Below are positions 17,531 to 26,137 of a stretch of DNA of 51,204 nt, one piece after another. The number at the start of each line of letters is the position of its first letter. Position 1 is the stretch's first letter. The notes under the pieces are model-generated. The model was not told the DNA's origin. It did not search any database and saw only the letters and a list, made by a program, of their open reading frames with translations. A program made the translations under genes and the position numbers. Source of the DNA: Acidobacteriota bacterium (lineage in GTDB: Bacteria > Acidobacteriota > Terriglobia > Terriglobales > Acidobacteriaceae); NCBI GenBank assembly GCA_019351975.1, contig JABBOG010000025.1:1-51204 (forward strand). Reading direction: 5' to 3'.

Positions 17531-18942
17531 ACGGCTTCCTCATCGCAGGCTCTGCAAGCGGCGTCGGAAAAACCACCGTCACGCTCGCCATCCTCGCTGC
17601 CATGCGCCGCAGACGTCTCCGCGTCCAACCCTTCAAAGGCGGTCCCGACTTCCTCGACACCGGCCACCACACCCGCATCGCAGGCCGCGCCGCACGCAAC
17701 CTCGACACCTGGATGCTCTCCCACGACGCCAACCTCCTCACCCTCGCCAACGCCACCCGCGACGCCGACTGCTTCCTCGTCGAAGGCATGATGGGCCTCT
17801 TCGACGGCAAGAGTGGCAGCTCCGAAATCGGCAGTAGCGCCGAGATCGCCAAGTTCCTCAAGCTCCCCGTCGTTCTCATCCTCGACGCCAGCAAGAGCGC
17901 CGGCAGCATCGCCGCCGTCCTCCACGGCTTCGAAACCTTCGATCCCGACCTCCCTCTCGCAGGCGTCATCCTCAACCGCGTCGCCACACCCAGCCACTTC
18001 CGTCTGCTCGAAACCGCCATCACGACCCACTGCAAAACCCCCATCCTCGGCTGGCTCCCGCGCAATGCATCCGTCACCATCCCCGAACGTCATCTCGGCC
18101 TCCAGACCACCGAAGAAGCCAGCGCCCTGGACGCCGACGCCCAACAGTGGCACACCTTCGCCGACCTCGCCGACAACCACCTCAACATGGATCGCCTCCT
18201 CTCGCTTGAATGTGGCCTCGATCTTCTCCACAATGCGCCCACTGCGTCTCCCACCCCGATCCAGTCCCTGCGCATCGGCGTCGCGCGCGACAGCGCCTTC
18301 TCCTTCTACTACGAAGACAACTTCGATCTCCTGCGCGAACACGGCGCTACCATCGTCCATTTCAGCCCGCTCAATGACAGCCGCCTTCCCCTCGATCTCG
18401 ACGCCATATACTTCGGCGGCGGTTACCCCGAACTCCACGCTGCACGCCTCAGCGCCAACCACTCCATGCTCGAATCCATCCGGCACTTCGCCGCCACAGA
18501 CAAGCCCATCTACGCCGAGTGCGGCGGCATGATCTACCTCTCGCAGCACCTCACCACCTCCACTGGAACCTATCCCATGGCCGCCGTTCTCCCTCTCACA
18601 ATGGAGATGACCAACAAGCTCGTCCACTTCGGCTACGCCACCATCGAACTCACCCGCGACTGCCTCATCGGCACCGCTGGCACTATCCTTCGCGGCCACA
18701 GCTTTCACTACTCCCGCATCACCAATGTCGCCCCTCTGCCCACAGCCTATGCAGTCCTCTACTCTCTCTCCGGACGCAAGGAGAACGAAGGCTTTCATCA
18801 CGGCAACGTCCTCGCCAGCTACATCCACCTGCACTTCCGCACCGCTCCATCCATCGCTGCGCATCTGGTCCACGCAGCACAACAAGCGCAACCCGCCTCA
18901 CCAGAGCACTACGACGCCTCTGACATGAGGCAACTCGTATGA
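17527..18942 (+). CDS. cbiA: Cobyrinic acid a,c-diamide synthase
   Basis: An ATP- and glutamine-dependent enzyme that amidates the a and c side chains of cobyrinic acid. The 471 residues comprise an N-terminal dethiobiotin-synthetase-like ATPase domain with SASGVGKTT (about 9-17) and KGGPDFLDTGHH, and a C-terminal class I glutamine amidotransferase domain with YFGGGYPEL and the cysteine of YAECGGMIYLS. It overlaps cobU and cobT by 4 nt each. It is also called cobB. Hydrogenobyrinic acid is the alternative substrate in organisms that insert cobalt late, and the sequence alone does not decide between them. Confidence 0.94.
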   Translation: MNGFLIAGSASGVGKTTVTLAILAAMRRRRLRVQPFKGGPDFLDTGHHTRIAGRAARNLDTWMLSHDANLLTLANATRDADCFLVEGMMGLFDGKSGSSEIGSSAEIAKFLKLPVVLILDASKSAGSIAAVLHGFETFDPDLPLAGVILNRVATPSHFRLLETAITTHCKTPILGWLPRNASVTIPERHLGLQTTEEASALDADAQQWHTFADLADNHLNMDRLLSLECGLDLLHNAPTASPTPIQSLRIGVARDSAFSFYYEDNFDLLREHGATIVHFSPLNDSRLPLDLDAIYFGGGYPELHAARLSANHSMLESIRHFAATDKPIYAECGGMIYLSQHLTTSTGTYPMAAVLPLTMEMTNKLVHFGYATIELTRDCLIGTAGTILRGHSFHYSRITNVAPLPTAYAVLYSLSGRKENEGFHHGNVLASYIHLHFRTAPSIAAHLVHAAQQAQPASPEHYDASDMRQLV

Positions 18943-20021
18943 ACACCGCATCCACAAACGCGATTAGCGAAATCACGCGCAACATCGAGCCACCCAGTCG
19001 CGTCGCCCACCAGCGCGCGCAAGCTCACCTCGACAGCCTCACCAAACCTCTCGGCAGCCTCGGACGCCTCGAAGATCTCGCCGCCCAGATCGCGTCCATC
19101 CTCGGCGATCGCCTCACCCTTCCCCTCCGCAAAGGCGTCTACATCTTCGCCGCCGACCACGGCATCACCGCCGAAGGCGTCAGCGCCTATCCCCGCGAAG
19201 TCACTCACCAGATGGTGCTGAACTTCCTCTCCCACGGTGCCGCCGTCAACGTGCTCGCGAACTTACACCACGCGCAGCTCACCGTCATCGATGCCGGCGT
19301 CGACGCAGACTTCCACAACGCACCCGGCCTTCTCCATCGCAAGATCGCCCGCGGCACACGCAACATGCTCCATGAAGACGCCATGACGGACGCCGACCTT
19401 GCCCGTGCGCTCACTGTCGGCGCAGAGCTCGCGGACATCGCCGCCAGCTCCGGCCAAACCCTCATCGCCATCGGTGAAATGGGCATCGGCAATACCACCT
19501 CTGCCAGCGCCATCACCTGCGCCCTCACCGGAGCATCCCCAGCCCTCGCCACCGGCAAAGGCACCGGCATCGACACCTCCGCGCATGCGCGAAAGATCTC
19601 CATCGTGCAGTCCATCCTCACCGCACGCTTCGGCACAACGCCCACCCAGCCATCGCCTCTCGAAATCCTCCGCTGCGTCGGCGGCTTCGAGATCGCCGCC
19701 ATCGTCGGCATGGTCCTCGCTGCCGCCCGCCACAAGCTCGTCATCCTCGCAGACGGCTTCATCTCCACAGCCGCCATCGCTCTTGCCGCCGCCATCGCTC
19801 CCAGCGCCCGCGCCTACATCATCGCCGGCCATCAGTCCGAAGAGCCCGGCCACAAGCTCATCCTCGATCACCTCAAGCTCACGCCGGTCCTCGCCCTCAA
19901 CATGCGTCTCGGCGAAGCCTCCGGCGCAGTCCTCGCCATGCCCATTCTCGAATCCGCCATCGCCCTCTGCCTCCAGATGGCGACCTTCAGCTCCGCCGGC
20001 GTCAGCGGTGCATCACGGTGA
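18939..20021 (+). CDS. cobT: Nicotinate-nucleotide:dimethylbenzimidazole phosphoribosyltransferase
   Basis: Makes alpha-ribazole phosphate from dimethylbenzimidazole and nicotinate mononucleotide. The protein has 360 residues, as in other CobT enzymes. Family marks are LTKPLGSLGRLEDLA (about 33-47), FAADHGITAEGVSAYP, GEMGIGNTTSASA and RLGEASGA with the catalytic glutamate E326. It is coupled by 4-nt overlaps to cbiA and cobS. It works with BluB, encoded downstream, which supplies dimethylbenzimidazole. Confidence 0.96.
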   Translation: MNTASTNAISEITRNIEPPSRVAHQRAQAHLDSLTKPLGSLGRLEDLAAQIASILGDRLTLPLRKGVYIFAADHGITAEGVSAYPREVTHQMVLNFLSHGAAVNVLANLHHAQLTVIDAGVDADFHNAPGLLHRKIARGTRNMLHEDAMTDADLARALTVGAELADIAASSGQTLIAIGEMGIGNTTSASAITCALTGASPALATGKGTGIDTSAHARKISIVQSILTARFGTTPTQPSPLEILRCVGGFEIAAIVGMVLAAARHKLVILADGFISTAAIALAAAIAPSARAYIIAGHQSEEPGHKLILDHLKLTPVLALNMRLGEASGAVLAMPILESAIALCLQMATFSSAGVSGASR

Positions 20022-20797
20022 ACCTCTCCGCATCCCTTCGCCGCTCTGCCTCCGATCTCCTCACAGCCATTCAGTTCCTCACACGCGTCCCCGTTCCAGA
20101 ACAGCCTTACGCCACAGACTCCCTCGCTCGCTCCGTAAAATTCTTTCCCCTCGTCGGTCTCCTCGTCGGCTGCGTTGCCGCATTCCTCAACCGCGCACTC
20201 ACACCGCATCTTCCTCGATTGATCACCGCGTTCCTCCTCGTCCTCTACTTCCTGCTCATTACAGGTTGCCTCCACGAAGACGGCCTCTCCGACGCAGCCG
20301 ACGGCTTCGGCGGTGGCACCAACCGCGAGCAGATCCTTCGCATCATGCGCGACAGCCGCATCGGCACCTACGGCGGCGCCGCCATCGCGCTCAGCATCAT
20401 CGGCCGCCTCCTTCTTCTCTCCTATCTGCCTGCCTTACAGGTCGCGCAATACCTCATCGTCGCCCACGTTCTCTGTCGCTGGACCACCCTCCCGCTCAGC
20501 TACTTTCTTCCCTCCGCGCGCACGCAGACGACCGATGAATATCCCGGCCAGGGAAACCGCCTCGCAAAGCTCACGACCGCTTCAGCGCTCGTCTCCGGCA
20601 CCATCTTCAGCTTTGCCGTTGCGGTCTTCCTCCTGCGCGCTCAAGCTGTCGCTCCCATCCTCAGCGCAATCGCAATCACCTACCTCACCGCCATCTACTA
20701 CCGCAAACGCATCGGCGGCGTCACCGGAGACTGCTTCGGAGCCACCAACCAGCTCGCCGAAATCGGTGTATACCTCTGCGGAGTCTGGATCGTATGA
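20018..20797 (+). CDS. cobS: Adenosylcobinamide-GDP ribazoletransferase (cobalamin synthase)
   Basis: An inner-membrane enzyme that joins adenosylcobinamide-GDP to alpha-ribazole (phosphate), completing the nucleotide loop. The 259 residues begin with GTG overlapping the cobT stop (GTGA). The N-terminal FLTRVPVP motif, the acidic HEDGLSDAADGFGGG motif that binds metal (about 87-101), and MRDSRIGTYGG are all present, along with several hydrophobic helices. It overlaps cobC by 4 nt. Confidence 0.95.
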   Translation: MNLSASLRRSASDLLTAIQFLTRVPVPEQPYATDSLARSVKFFPLVGLLVGCVAAFLNRALTPHLPRLITAFLLVLYFLLITGCLHEDGLSDAADGFGGGTNREQILRIMRDSRIGTYGGAAIALSIIGRLLLLSYLPALQVAQYLIVAHVLCRWTTLPLSYFLPSARTQTTDEYPGQGNRLAKLTTASALVSGTIFSFAVAVFLLRAQAVAPILSAIAITYLTAIYYRKRIGGVTGDCFGATNQLAEIGVYLCGVWIV

Positions 20798-21369
20798 GCG
20801 ATAACCTCTTCATCCGACACGCAGAGACCGACATGGCTGGCACCTTCTGCGGTCACTCCGACCCGCCTGTCAATCAGCGCGGCCAGGCGCAGATTCAGAC
20901 CCTCCTCGCATCCATCGATCTGCGGCAAATCGACTGCATCTACAGCAGCGATCTACAGCGCGCCACAGCTACCGCACACGCCATCGCCAACACGCACAAC
21001 CTCCCTGTCCACCCCAGCACCGCTCTTCGCGAGATCCACTTCGGTGCATGGGAAGGTCTCACCTGGCAGCAAATCGAGCAGCGCGATCCAGCATACGCGC
21101 GCAGTTGGACCGAAGAATTCCCCAACCTGCCCGCACCCGGCGGCGAAACCTTCGCAGACTTCCAGGCACGCATCCTCAACGCAATCGAACTGCTTTCGCC
21201 GCCACCATCCAACAATCGAACCGTCATCGTCACCCACGCAGGCGTCATGCGCGTCGTCCTCGCCGCATCCTCCTGCTGCACCGAGCAGCAAGCCTGGGAG
21301 CGCACCCGCGCCTACTGCTCCACCTTTACCTACCAACGGCCCGCCGGCCTCCAGCAGCGTGTACCATGA
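20794..21369 (+). CDS. cobC: Alpha-ribazole phosphatase, histidine phosphatase family
   Basis: Removes the phosphate from alpha-ribazole 5'-phosphate or adenosylcobalamin 5'-phosphate. The 191 residues start MSDNLFIRHAET, with catalytic H9. The acid residue lies in LREIHFGAWEGL and the second histidine in VTHAGVMRV. GHSDPPVNQRGQAQ matches CobC-type branches of the phosphoglycerate-mutase-like family. It overlaps cobS (ATGA) and the next gene (ATGA). Confidence 0.9.
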   Translation: MSDNLFIRHAETDMAGTFCGHSDPPVNQRGQAQIQTLLASIDLRQIDCIYSSDLQRATATAHAIANTHNLPVHPSTALREIHFGAWEGLTWQQIEQRDPAYARSWTEEFPNLPAPGGETFADFQARILNAIELLSPPPSNNRTVIVTHAGVMRVVLAASSCCTEQQAWERTRAYCSTFTYQRPAGLQQRVP

Positions 21370-22172
21370 CCCACCAAAACGTTCACGTACGCGAACTCGC
21401 CGCATGGGGCTTGGACAACTACAGCTACCGCCCCGACCTCGCCCACAGCTCCATCACCTCGCTCGCTGGAAAGACTCGTAATCCCGCGACGCAAGCTCTT
21501 CTCGCACACCAAACAACCGCACTCCAACCGCTGCTCCATCCCCATTCTCTCCGCCCCGATCTCCTCGAAGAGATGCACGGCCTGCAATGGTCTCTCGGCG
21601 TTGTCGACCTCCGCGCTCTTATCGCGTTTCAGCGCAGGCTCTTCTTCGACCCAACGCGCCCCCCAAAAGAAATTCCCGCAGCCCACGACTGGAACAGCCT
21701 CATCGGGCTGTGCTTCGCGCCCGCAATCGCACCGCAGTACACCTCAACCCACGATGCCGCAACCAACGCCATCACCATCCGCTCCACCAATCCAAACGTG
21801 CACGTCAGAACCGGCAACGAACTCGCATCACCATTTCGCATCCACGCTGGAGGCCCGTTCTTCGAGGTCGCCTCATTCCGCAACCGCTGGTTCCTGCGCG
21901 ACGGCTATCACCGTGCCTACGCCTTGCTCCGTGCAGGTATAAACGAAGTCCCATCCGTGATCGTCCACGCCAAAACAATCCACGAGCTCGGTGCCGTCCA
22001 ACCATGGTTCTTCACAGAAGACACCCTCTTTGCCGACAACCCGCCTTTCGTATCAGACTTCCTCGACGACGCGATGGTTCTCACCTACAACCGTCCTCCG
22101 CTCATCAGAACCATTCGCATCACCATCGAACAATCTCTCAGCCCAGCATCACCTACAGGAGAAACATCATGA
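21366..22172 (+). CDS. Unknown protein embedded in the cobalamin operon
   Basis: A 268-residue protein starting at 21366, whose ATG overlaps the cobC stop (ATGA) and whose own TGA overlaps the pduO-type start (ATGA). It is therefore firmly within the operon. I do not recognise a named family. It is soluble with no signal peptide. A C-terminal stretch, FLRDGYHRAYALLRAGI followed by VPSVIV (about 176-199), resembles the substrate-binding turn of ParB/sulfiredoxin-fold proteins (DGxHR). A GGPFFEVASF strand precedes it, and an acidic/aromatic tail (TEDTLFADNPPFVSDFLDDA) follows. It is likely a conserved acidobacterial protein. A role in cobalamin metabolism is inferred only from position. Confidence 0.8.
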   Translation: MTHQNVHVRELAAWGLDNYSYRPDLAHSSITSLAGKTRNPATQALLAHQTTALQPLLHPHSLRPDLLEEMHGLQWSLGVVDLRALIAFQRRLFFDPTRPPKEIPAAHDWNSLIGLCFAPAIAPQYTSTHDAATNAITIRSTNPNVHVRTGNELASPFRIHAGGPFFEVASFRNRWFLRDGYHRAYALLRAGINEVPSVIVHAKTIHELGAVQPWFFTEDTLFADNPPFVSDFLDDAMVLTYNRPPLIRTIRITIEQSLSPASPTGETS

Positions 22173-22744
22173 GCATCGCAACCAAACGTGGCGACGGCGG
22201 CCAGACCGGCCTTGCCGGCGGTATCCGCGTCTCCAAAGCAGACCTCCGCGTCGAATCCTACGGCTCCGTCGACGAGCTCAACACCGTCCTGGGATTCGCC
22301 CGCAGCATCTGCCAGGACAAAGAAATCGCCACATGGACAGAGGAGATTCAGCGCACCCTCTTCCGCGTCGGCTCCGCCCTCGCCACACCGCCAGAGAGCA
22401 AAAAACAGCCGCCCATCGTCTCCCAGGAAGACATCGACATGCTCACCAACCTCGTCCACAAGATCGAGGCCAACCCCGCCATCCTCTCCGACTGGTCGCT
22501 CCCCGGCGCGCACACAGAATCCGCCGCCTACGAGGTCGCACGCACCGTCTGCCGCCGCGCCGAACGCGCCGCCGTCCGCTTCATCGAAAGCGGCGGCGAA
22601 GTCCAGCCCACCGTCCTTCCCTACCTCAACCGTCTCTCCGACGTCATCTGGCTCTTCGGCCGCCAGATCGAGTGCAACGCCGGCGTCGAGTCGCGCCTTC
22701 GCCCCGAAACCAAAGGCGGCCCCAAATGGTCCCGCGCCTGGTAA
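22169..22744 (+). CDS. Cob(I)alamin adenosyltransferase, PduO type
   Basis: Transfers the adenosyl group from ATP to reduced corrinoid. The start at 22169 has CAGGAG seven bases upstream and opens MSIATKRGDGGQTGLAGG, the ATP-binding motif of the PduO family. The 191 residues include GSVDELNTVLGFAR, ARTVCRRAERAAV and LNRLSDVIWLFGR, which form the five-helix bundle and active site at the trimer interface. It overlaps the unknown gene upstream. It is about the usual length for a single-domain PduO enzyme. Confidence 0.93.
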   Translation: MSIATKRGDGGQTGLAGGIRVSKADLRVESYGSVDELNTVLGFARSICQDKEIATWTEEIQRTLFRVGSALATPPESKKQPPIVSQEDIDMLTNLVHKIEANPAILSDWSLPGAHTESAAYEVARTVCRRAERAAVRFIESGGEVQPTVLPYLNRLSDVIWLFGRQIECNAGVESRLRPETKGGPKWSRAW

Positions 22745-22795
22745 GCCGGTCTGAGCCAGCCTTGAAGAGTTCGAACTGCGGCTGGTGCATCAAGT

Positions 22796-22850
22796 TTTGT
22801 TTGTCATTCCCGAAGGGAATCTGCGTTTGCCCTTCCTCGCATGAACAGCA
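22796..22850. repeat. Intergenic repeat of dispersed acidobacterial type
   Basis: The short gap between pduO and bluB contains GTCATTCCCGAAGGGAATC, which holds the hairpin ATTCCC-GAA-GGGAAT, followed by CTGCGTTTGCC and a trailing CTTCCTCGCATG. I recall closely similar sequences scattered between genes in acidobacterial genomes. It interrupts the otherwise overlapping cob operon but leaves a Shine-Dalgarno (TAAGGAG) before bluB. Confidence 0.5.
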
Positions 22851-22884
22851 AAAATTCCTTTACCTCTAAGGAGCCTCTGCACCG

Positions 22885-23580
22885 ATGCACGCCGCACCCT
22901 TCTCCGATCCCGAGCGCGACGCGGTCTACCGCGCCATCGCGTCGCGTCGTGACGTGCGTCGCGGCTTCACGCCCACCCCCCTGCCCGACGATCTTCTCCA
23001 TCGCCTTCTCACCGCAGCGCACAGCGCCCCCTCCGTTGGCCTCATGCAGCCATCGCGCTTCATCCTCATCCGTGACCTCGCCATTCGCTCCGCAATCCAT
23101 GCCATCTTCCAGGACACCAACACCACCGCAGCCGCCACCTACACCGGCAAACACGCCGAGCAGTACGCCGCCCTCAAACTCGAAGGCATCCTCGAAGCCC
23201 CCCAGAACCTCTGCGTCGTCTGCGATCCCCATAACCCCCGCGGCCACCAGCTCGGCCGCCAGACCATGCCTGAAACAGCCGCCTACAGCACCGTCTGCGC
23301 CATCCAGAATCTCTGGCTCGCCGCACGCGCCGAAGGCGTCGGCGTAGGCTGGGTCAGCATCCTCGATCCCGCTCGCCTGCGTTCCGTCCTCCACATTCCC
23401 GAGCACATCCTTCCCGTCGCCTACCTCTGCCTCGGTTACGTCAACAGCTTCGCCACCGAGCCCGAACTCGAGCGCTCCGGCTGGGAAAAACGCATCGCCC
23501 TCGAAACCGCCGTCTGCTTCGACCGCTACACCGAACCCAGCGACGTCAAGGCCCGCAACACCCAGGACGCAGAATCATGA
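22885..23580 (+). CDS. bluB: 5,6-dimethylbenzimidazole synthase
   Basis: Cannibalises reduced FMN with oxygen to make the lower ligand of cobalamin. The 231-residue nitroreductase-fold protein opens with RAIASRRDVRRGF, where D23 corresponds to the conserved Asp32 of S. meliloti BluB and the arginines bind the flavin phosphate. SAPSVGLMQPSRFI and RAEGVGVGWVSILDP are further family marks. It follows a 140-base gap after pduO with TAAGGAG upstream, and overlaps cobQ by 4 nt. Its presence implies aerobic dimethylbenzimidazole formation. Confidence 0.94.
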   Translation: MHAAPFSDPERDAVYRAIASRRDVRRGFTPTPLPDDLLHRLLTAAHSAPSVGLMQPSRFILIRDLAIRSAIHAIFQDTNTTAAATYTGKHAEQYAALKLEGILEAPQNLCVVCDPHNPRGHQLGRQTMPETAAYSTVCAIQNLWLAARAEGVGVGWVSILDPARLRSVLHIPEHILPVAYLCLGYVNSFATEPELERSGWEKRIALETAVCFDRYTEPSDVKARNTQDAES

Positions 23581-25166
23581 GAGCCCGCGCCATCATGGTT
23601 CTCGGCACCAGCTCGCACGTCGGCAAATCCCTGCTGACCGCCGCGCTCTGCCGCATCTTCGCGCAGCAAGGCCACAGCGTCGCCCCCTTCAAATCGCAGA
23701 ACATGTCCCTCAACTCCGCCGTCACGCCTGACGGCCTCGAGATCGGTCGCGCGCAAGCCCTGCAAGCCGAGGCCGCCGGCATCCTTCCCTCCGTCCACAT
23801 GAATCCCATCCTCCTCAAGCCCAGCGGAAACATGTCCTCGCAGGTCGTCGTTCGCGGCAAAATCTGGGGCAATCTCACCGCCTCCAACTACCACCTCCGC
23901 CGCGTCGAAGAACTCTTCCCCATCGTCGCCGACAGCTACGAAACCCTCGCCTCTCAGCACGACATCATCATCCTCGAAGGCGCAGGCTCTCCCGCCGAGA
24001 TCAACCTCAAGCAGCACGACATCGTCAACATGCGCATGGCCTCCCACGCCAACGCCGCCTGCATCCTCGTCGGCGACATCGACCGCGGCGGCGTCTTCGC
24101 CTCCCTCTTCGGCACCATCGCACTCCTCGATCCCCCCGAACAAAACCTCATCCGGGGCTTCCTCATCAACAAATTCCGCGGCGACCTCTCCCTCCTCGAC
24201 TCAGGCATCCGCATGATGGAAGACCGTCTCGCCAAGCCATGCATCGGCGTCCTTCCCTACCTTCCCCAGCTCAACCTCGACGAAGAAGACAGCCTCGGCC
24301 TTCCCCCCATCGATGCCACCACCACCCCGCCCTGGCTTCCCTCCAACGATCCCACGCGCCCCCTGCGCGTCGCCGTCATCGCTCTCCCATCCTTCTCCAA
24401 CTTCACCGACTTCGACGCCCTCCACGCCGAACCCTCCGTCTCCCTCCAACTCACCCGTGACCCCCAACGCCTCGCCCACGCGGACATCCTCATCCTCCCC
24501 GGCAGCAAACAGACCGCCAACGACCTCCTCTGGCTGCGCTCCACCGGCCTCGCCGCCGCCGTCCTCCATCACACTCGCACGCGCCTCACCATCGGCATCT
24601 GCGGAGGCATGCAGATGCTCGGCCAGCAGATCCTCGACCCCACCGGCATCGAGCGCGCAGGCACCCTCCCCGGCCTCGGCCTGCTCCCCATACACAGCTC
24701 CATGCAGCCCGTAAAAACCACACGCATCAGCTCCGGTCACCTCATCGCACCCTCCCTCTTCAATCAGCCAACGCCCCGCACCGCAATCAGCGGCTACGAA
24801 ATCCACGTCGGCGAAACCCACTACCTCCCCCACGCCATCCCTTTCGCCACACTGCAAACTGAAGCCAGCCAGCATACCTTCACCGACGGCTGCGTCTCCA
24901 CCGACGCCCGCACCTTCGGCACCTACATGCATGGCCTCTTCGACGACGACACCTTCCGCCACGCCTTTCTCACCGCCGCCCGCGCCTCTCTCAACCTCGC
25001 TCCCGCCTCGTCCTTCACCGACTGGAAACAGCAGCGCGAAGCCGCCCTCAACCGTCTCGCCGACACCGTCCGCGCCTCCCTCGACATGCCACAGCTCTTC
25101 TCCTGGGTTGGCCTCACCTACACCAACGCCACCGCCCATGCCACCAGCGAACAACCCCAGCCGTGA
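23577..25166 (+). CDS. cobQ: Cobyric acid synthase
   Basis: Amidates the b, d, e and g side chains of adenosylcobyrinic acid a,c-diamide using glutamine and ATP. It has 529 residues, slightly longer than average. The N-terminal ATPase domain shows LGTSSHVGKSLLTAALCR and PFKSQNMSLNS. The C-terminal amidotransferase domain has the cysteine in TIGICGGMQMLG and the histidine in YMHGLFDD. It overlaps bluB and cbiB by 4 nt. It is also called cbiP. Confidence 0.95.
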   Translation: MRARAIMVLGTSSHVGKSLLTAALCRIFAQQGHSVAPFKSQNMSLNSAVTPDGLEIGRAQALQAEAAGILPSVHMNPILLKPSGNMSSQVVVRGKIWGNLTASNYHLRRVEELFPIVADSYETLASQHDIIILEGAGSPAEINLKQHDIVNMRMASHANAACILVGDIDRGGVFASLFGTIALLDPPEQNLIRGFLINKFRGDLSLLDSGIRMMEDRLAKPCIGVLPYLPQLNLDEEDSLGLPPIDATTTPPWLPSNDPTRPLRVAVIALPSFSNFTDFDALHAEPSVSLQLTRDPQRLAHADILILPGSKQTANDLLWLRSTGLAAAVLHHTRTRLTIGICGGMQMLGQQILDPTGIERAGTLPGLGLLPIHSSMQPVKTTRISSGHLIAPSLFNQPTPRTAISGYEIHVGETHYLPHAIPFATLQTEASQHTFTDGCVSTDARTFGTYMHGLFDDDTFRHAFLTAARASLNLAPASSFTDWKQQREAALNRLADTVRASLDMPQLFSWVGLTYTNATAHATSEQPQP

Positions 25167-26137
25167 ACCGCTCCCTGCTCCTCCCCGCCGCCTATCTCGC
25201 CGACCAGCTCGCCGGCGACCCCGAATGGTTCCCTCACCCCGTTCGCCTCATCGGCCTCGCCATCTCGAACGGTGAATCCGCCCTCCGCCGCCCCAACCAA
25301 TCACCCGCCTTCGAGCTCCTCTCCGGCGCAGCCCTCACCCTCACCATCGTCCGCGCGACCTACGCCCTCACAGCAGCGGCCATCCGCCTCGCGCACCGCA
25401 TCTCCCACACCCACGGCAACGCCGCCGAGCTCCTCCTCGCCTGGACCTGCCTCGCCGCACGCAACCTTGACCAGGAAGCCACCGCCGTCCTCCACGCCCT
25501 CGAACGCAACGACCTGCCACTCGCTCGCCAGCGCCTCTCCCGCATCGTCGGCCGCGACACCGCCCATCTCGACGCCTCCGAGATCAGCCGCGCCCTCATC
25601 GAAACCGTCGCCGAAAGCGCCTCGGACGGTGTCCTCGCGCCGCTCTTCTACATGGCCATCGGCGGCGTCCCGCTCGCCATGGCCTACAAAGCCGTCAACA
25701 CCCTGGACTCCATGATCGGCCACGCCGATCAGCGCTACTTCTACTTCGGCAAAGCCGCCGCACGCCTCGACGACGCAGCAAATTACCTCCCCGCACGCCT
25801 CACCGCGCTTGCCATCATCGCAGCCTCCCATCTCACCCCGCACGCCGACGCATCAGCCGCACGTCGCATCTGGCAGCGCGACGCCCGCCACCACAAAAGC
25901 CCCAACGCAGGCCAACCAGAAGCCGCCATCTCCGGCGCACTCCGCGCATCCCTCGGCGGCACCAACATCTACGCCGGCGAACTCATCCCAGCCCAGCGCA
26001 TCGGCTCTGAATTTCCTCCGCCCACACCCATCCACGCGCGTCGAGCCATCCGCCTCGTCTCCATCGCATCCCTCCTCGCGCTCGCCCTCGCAACAGCAAC
26101 GATAGCCCTCACCCAAACCAGAAAGCGCGCCCGCTGA
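25163..26137 (+). CDS. cbiB: Adenosylcobinamide-phosphate synthase
   Basis: An inner-membrane enzyme that attaches aminopropanol or its phosphate to adenosylcobyric acid. The 324 residues start with GTG overlapping the cobQ stop. DQLAGDPEWFPHPVRLIG (about 14-31) is the hallmark, followed by ETVAESASDGVLAPLFYMAIGG and GHADQRYFYFGKAAARLDD. Several hydrophobic helices are present, including a C-terminal one near 297-317. Its stop overlaps the cobD start as TGATG. It is called cobD in the Pseudomonas scheme. Confidence 0.95.
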   Translation: MNRSLLLPAAYLADQLAGDPEWFPHPVRLIGLAISNGESALRRPNQSPAFELLSGAALTLTIVRATYALTAAAIRLAHRISHTHGNAAELLLAWTCLAARNLDQEATAVLHALERNDLPLARQRLSRIVGRDTAHLDASEISRALIETVAESASDGVLAPLFYMAIGGVPLAMAYKAVNTLDSMIGHADQRYFYFGKAAARLDDAANYLPARLTALAIIAASHLTPHADASAARRIWQRDARHHKSPNAGQPEAAISGALRASLGGTNIYAGELIPAQRIGSEFPPPTPIHARRAIRLVSIASLLALALATATIALTQTRKRAR

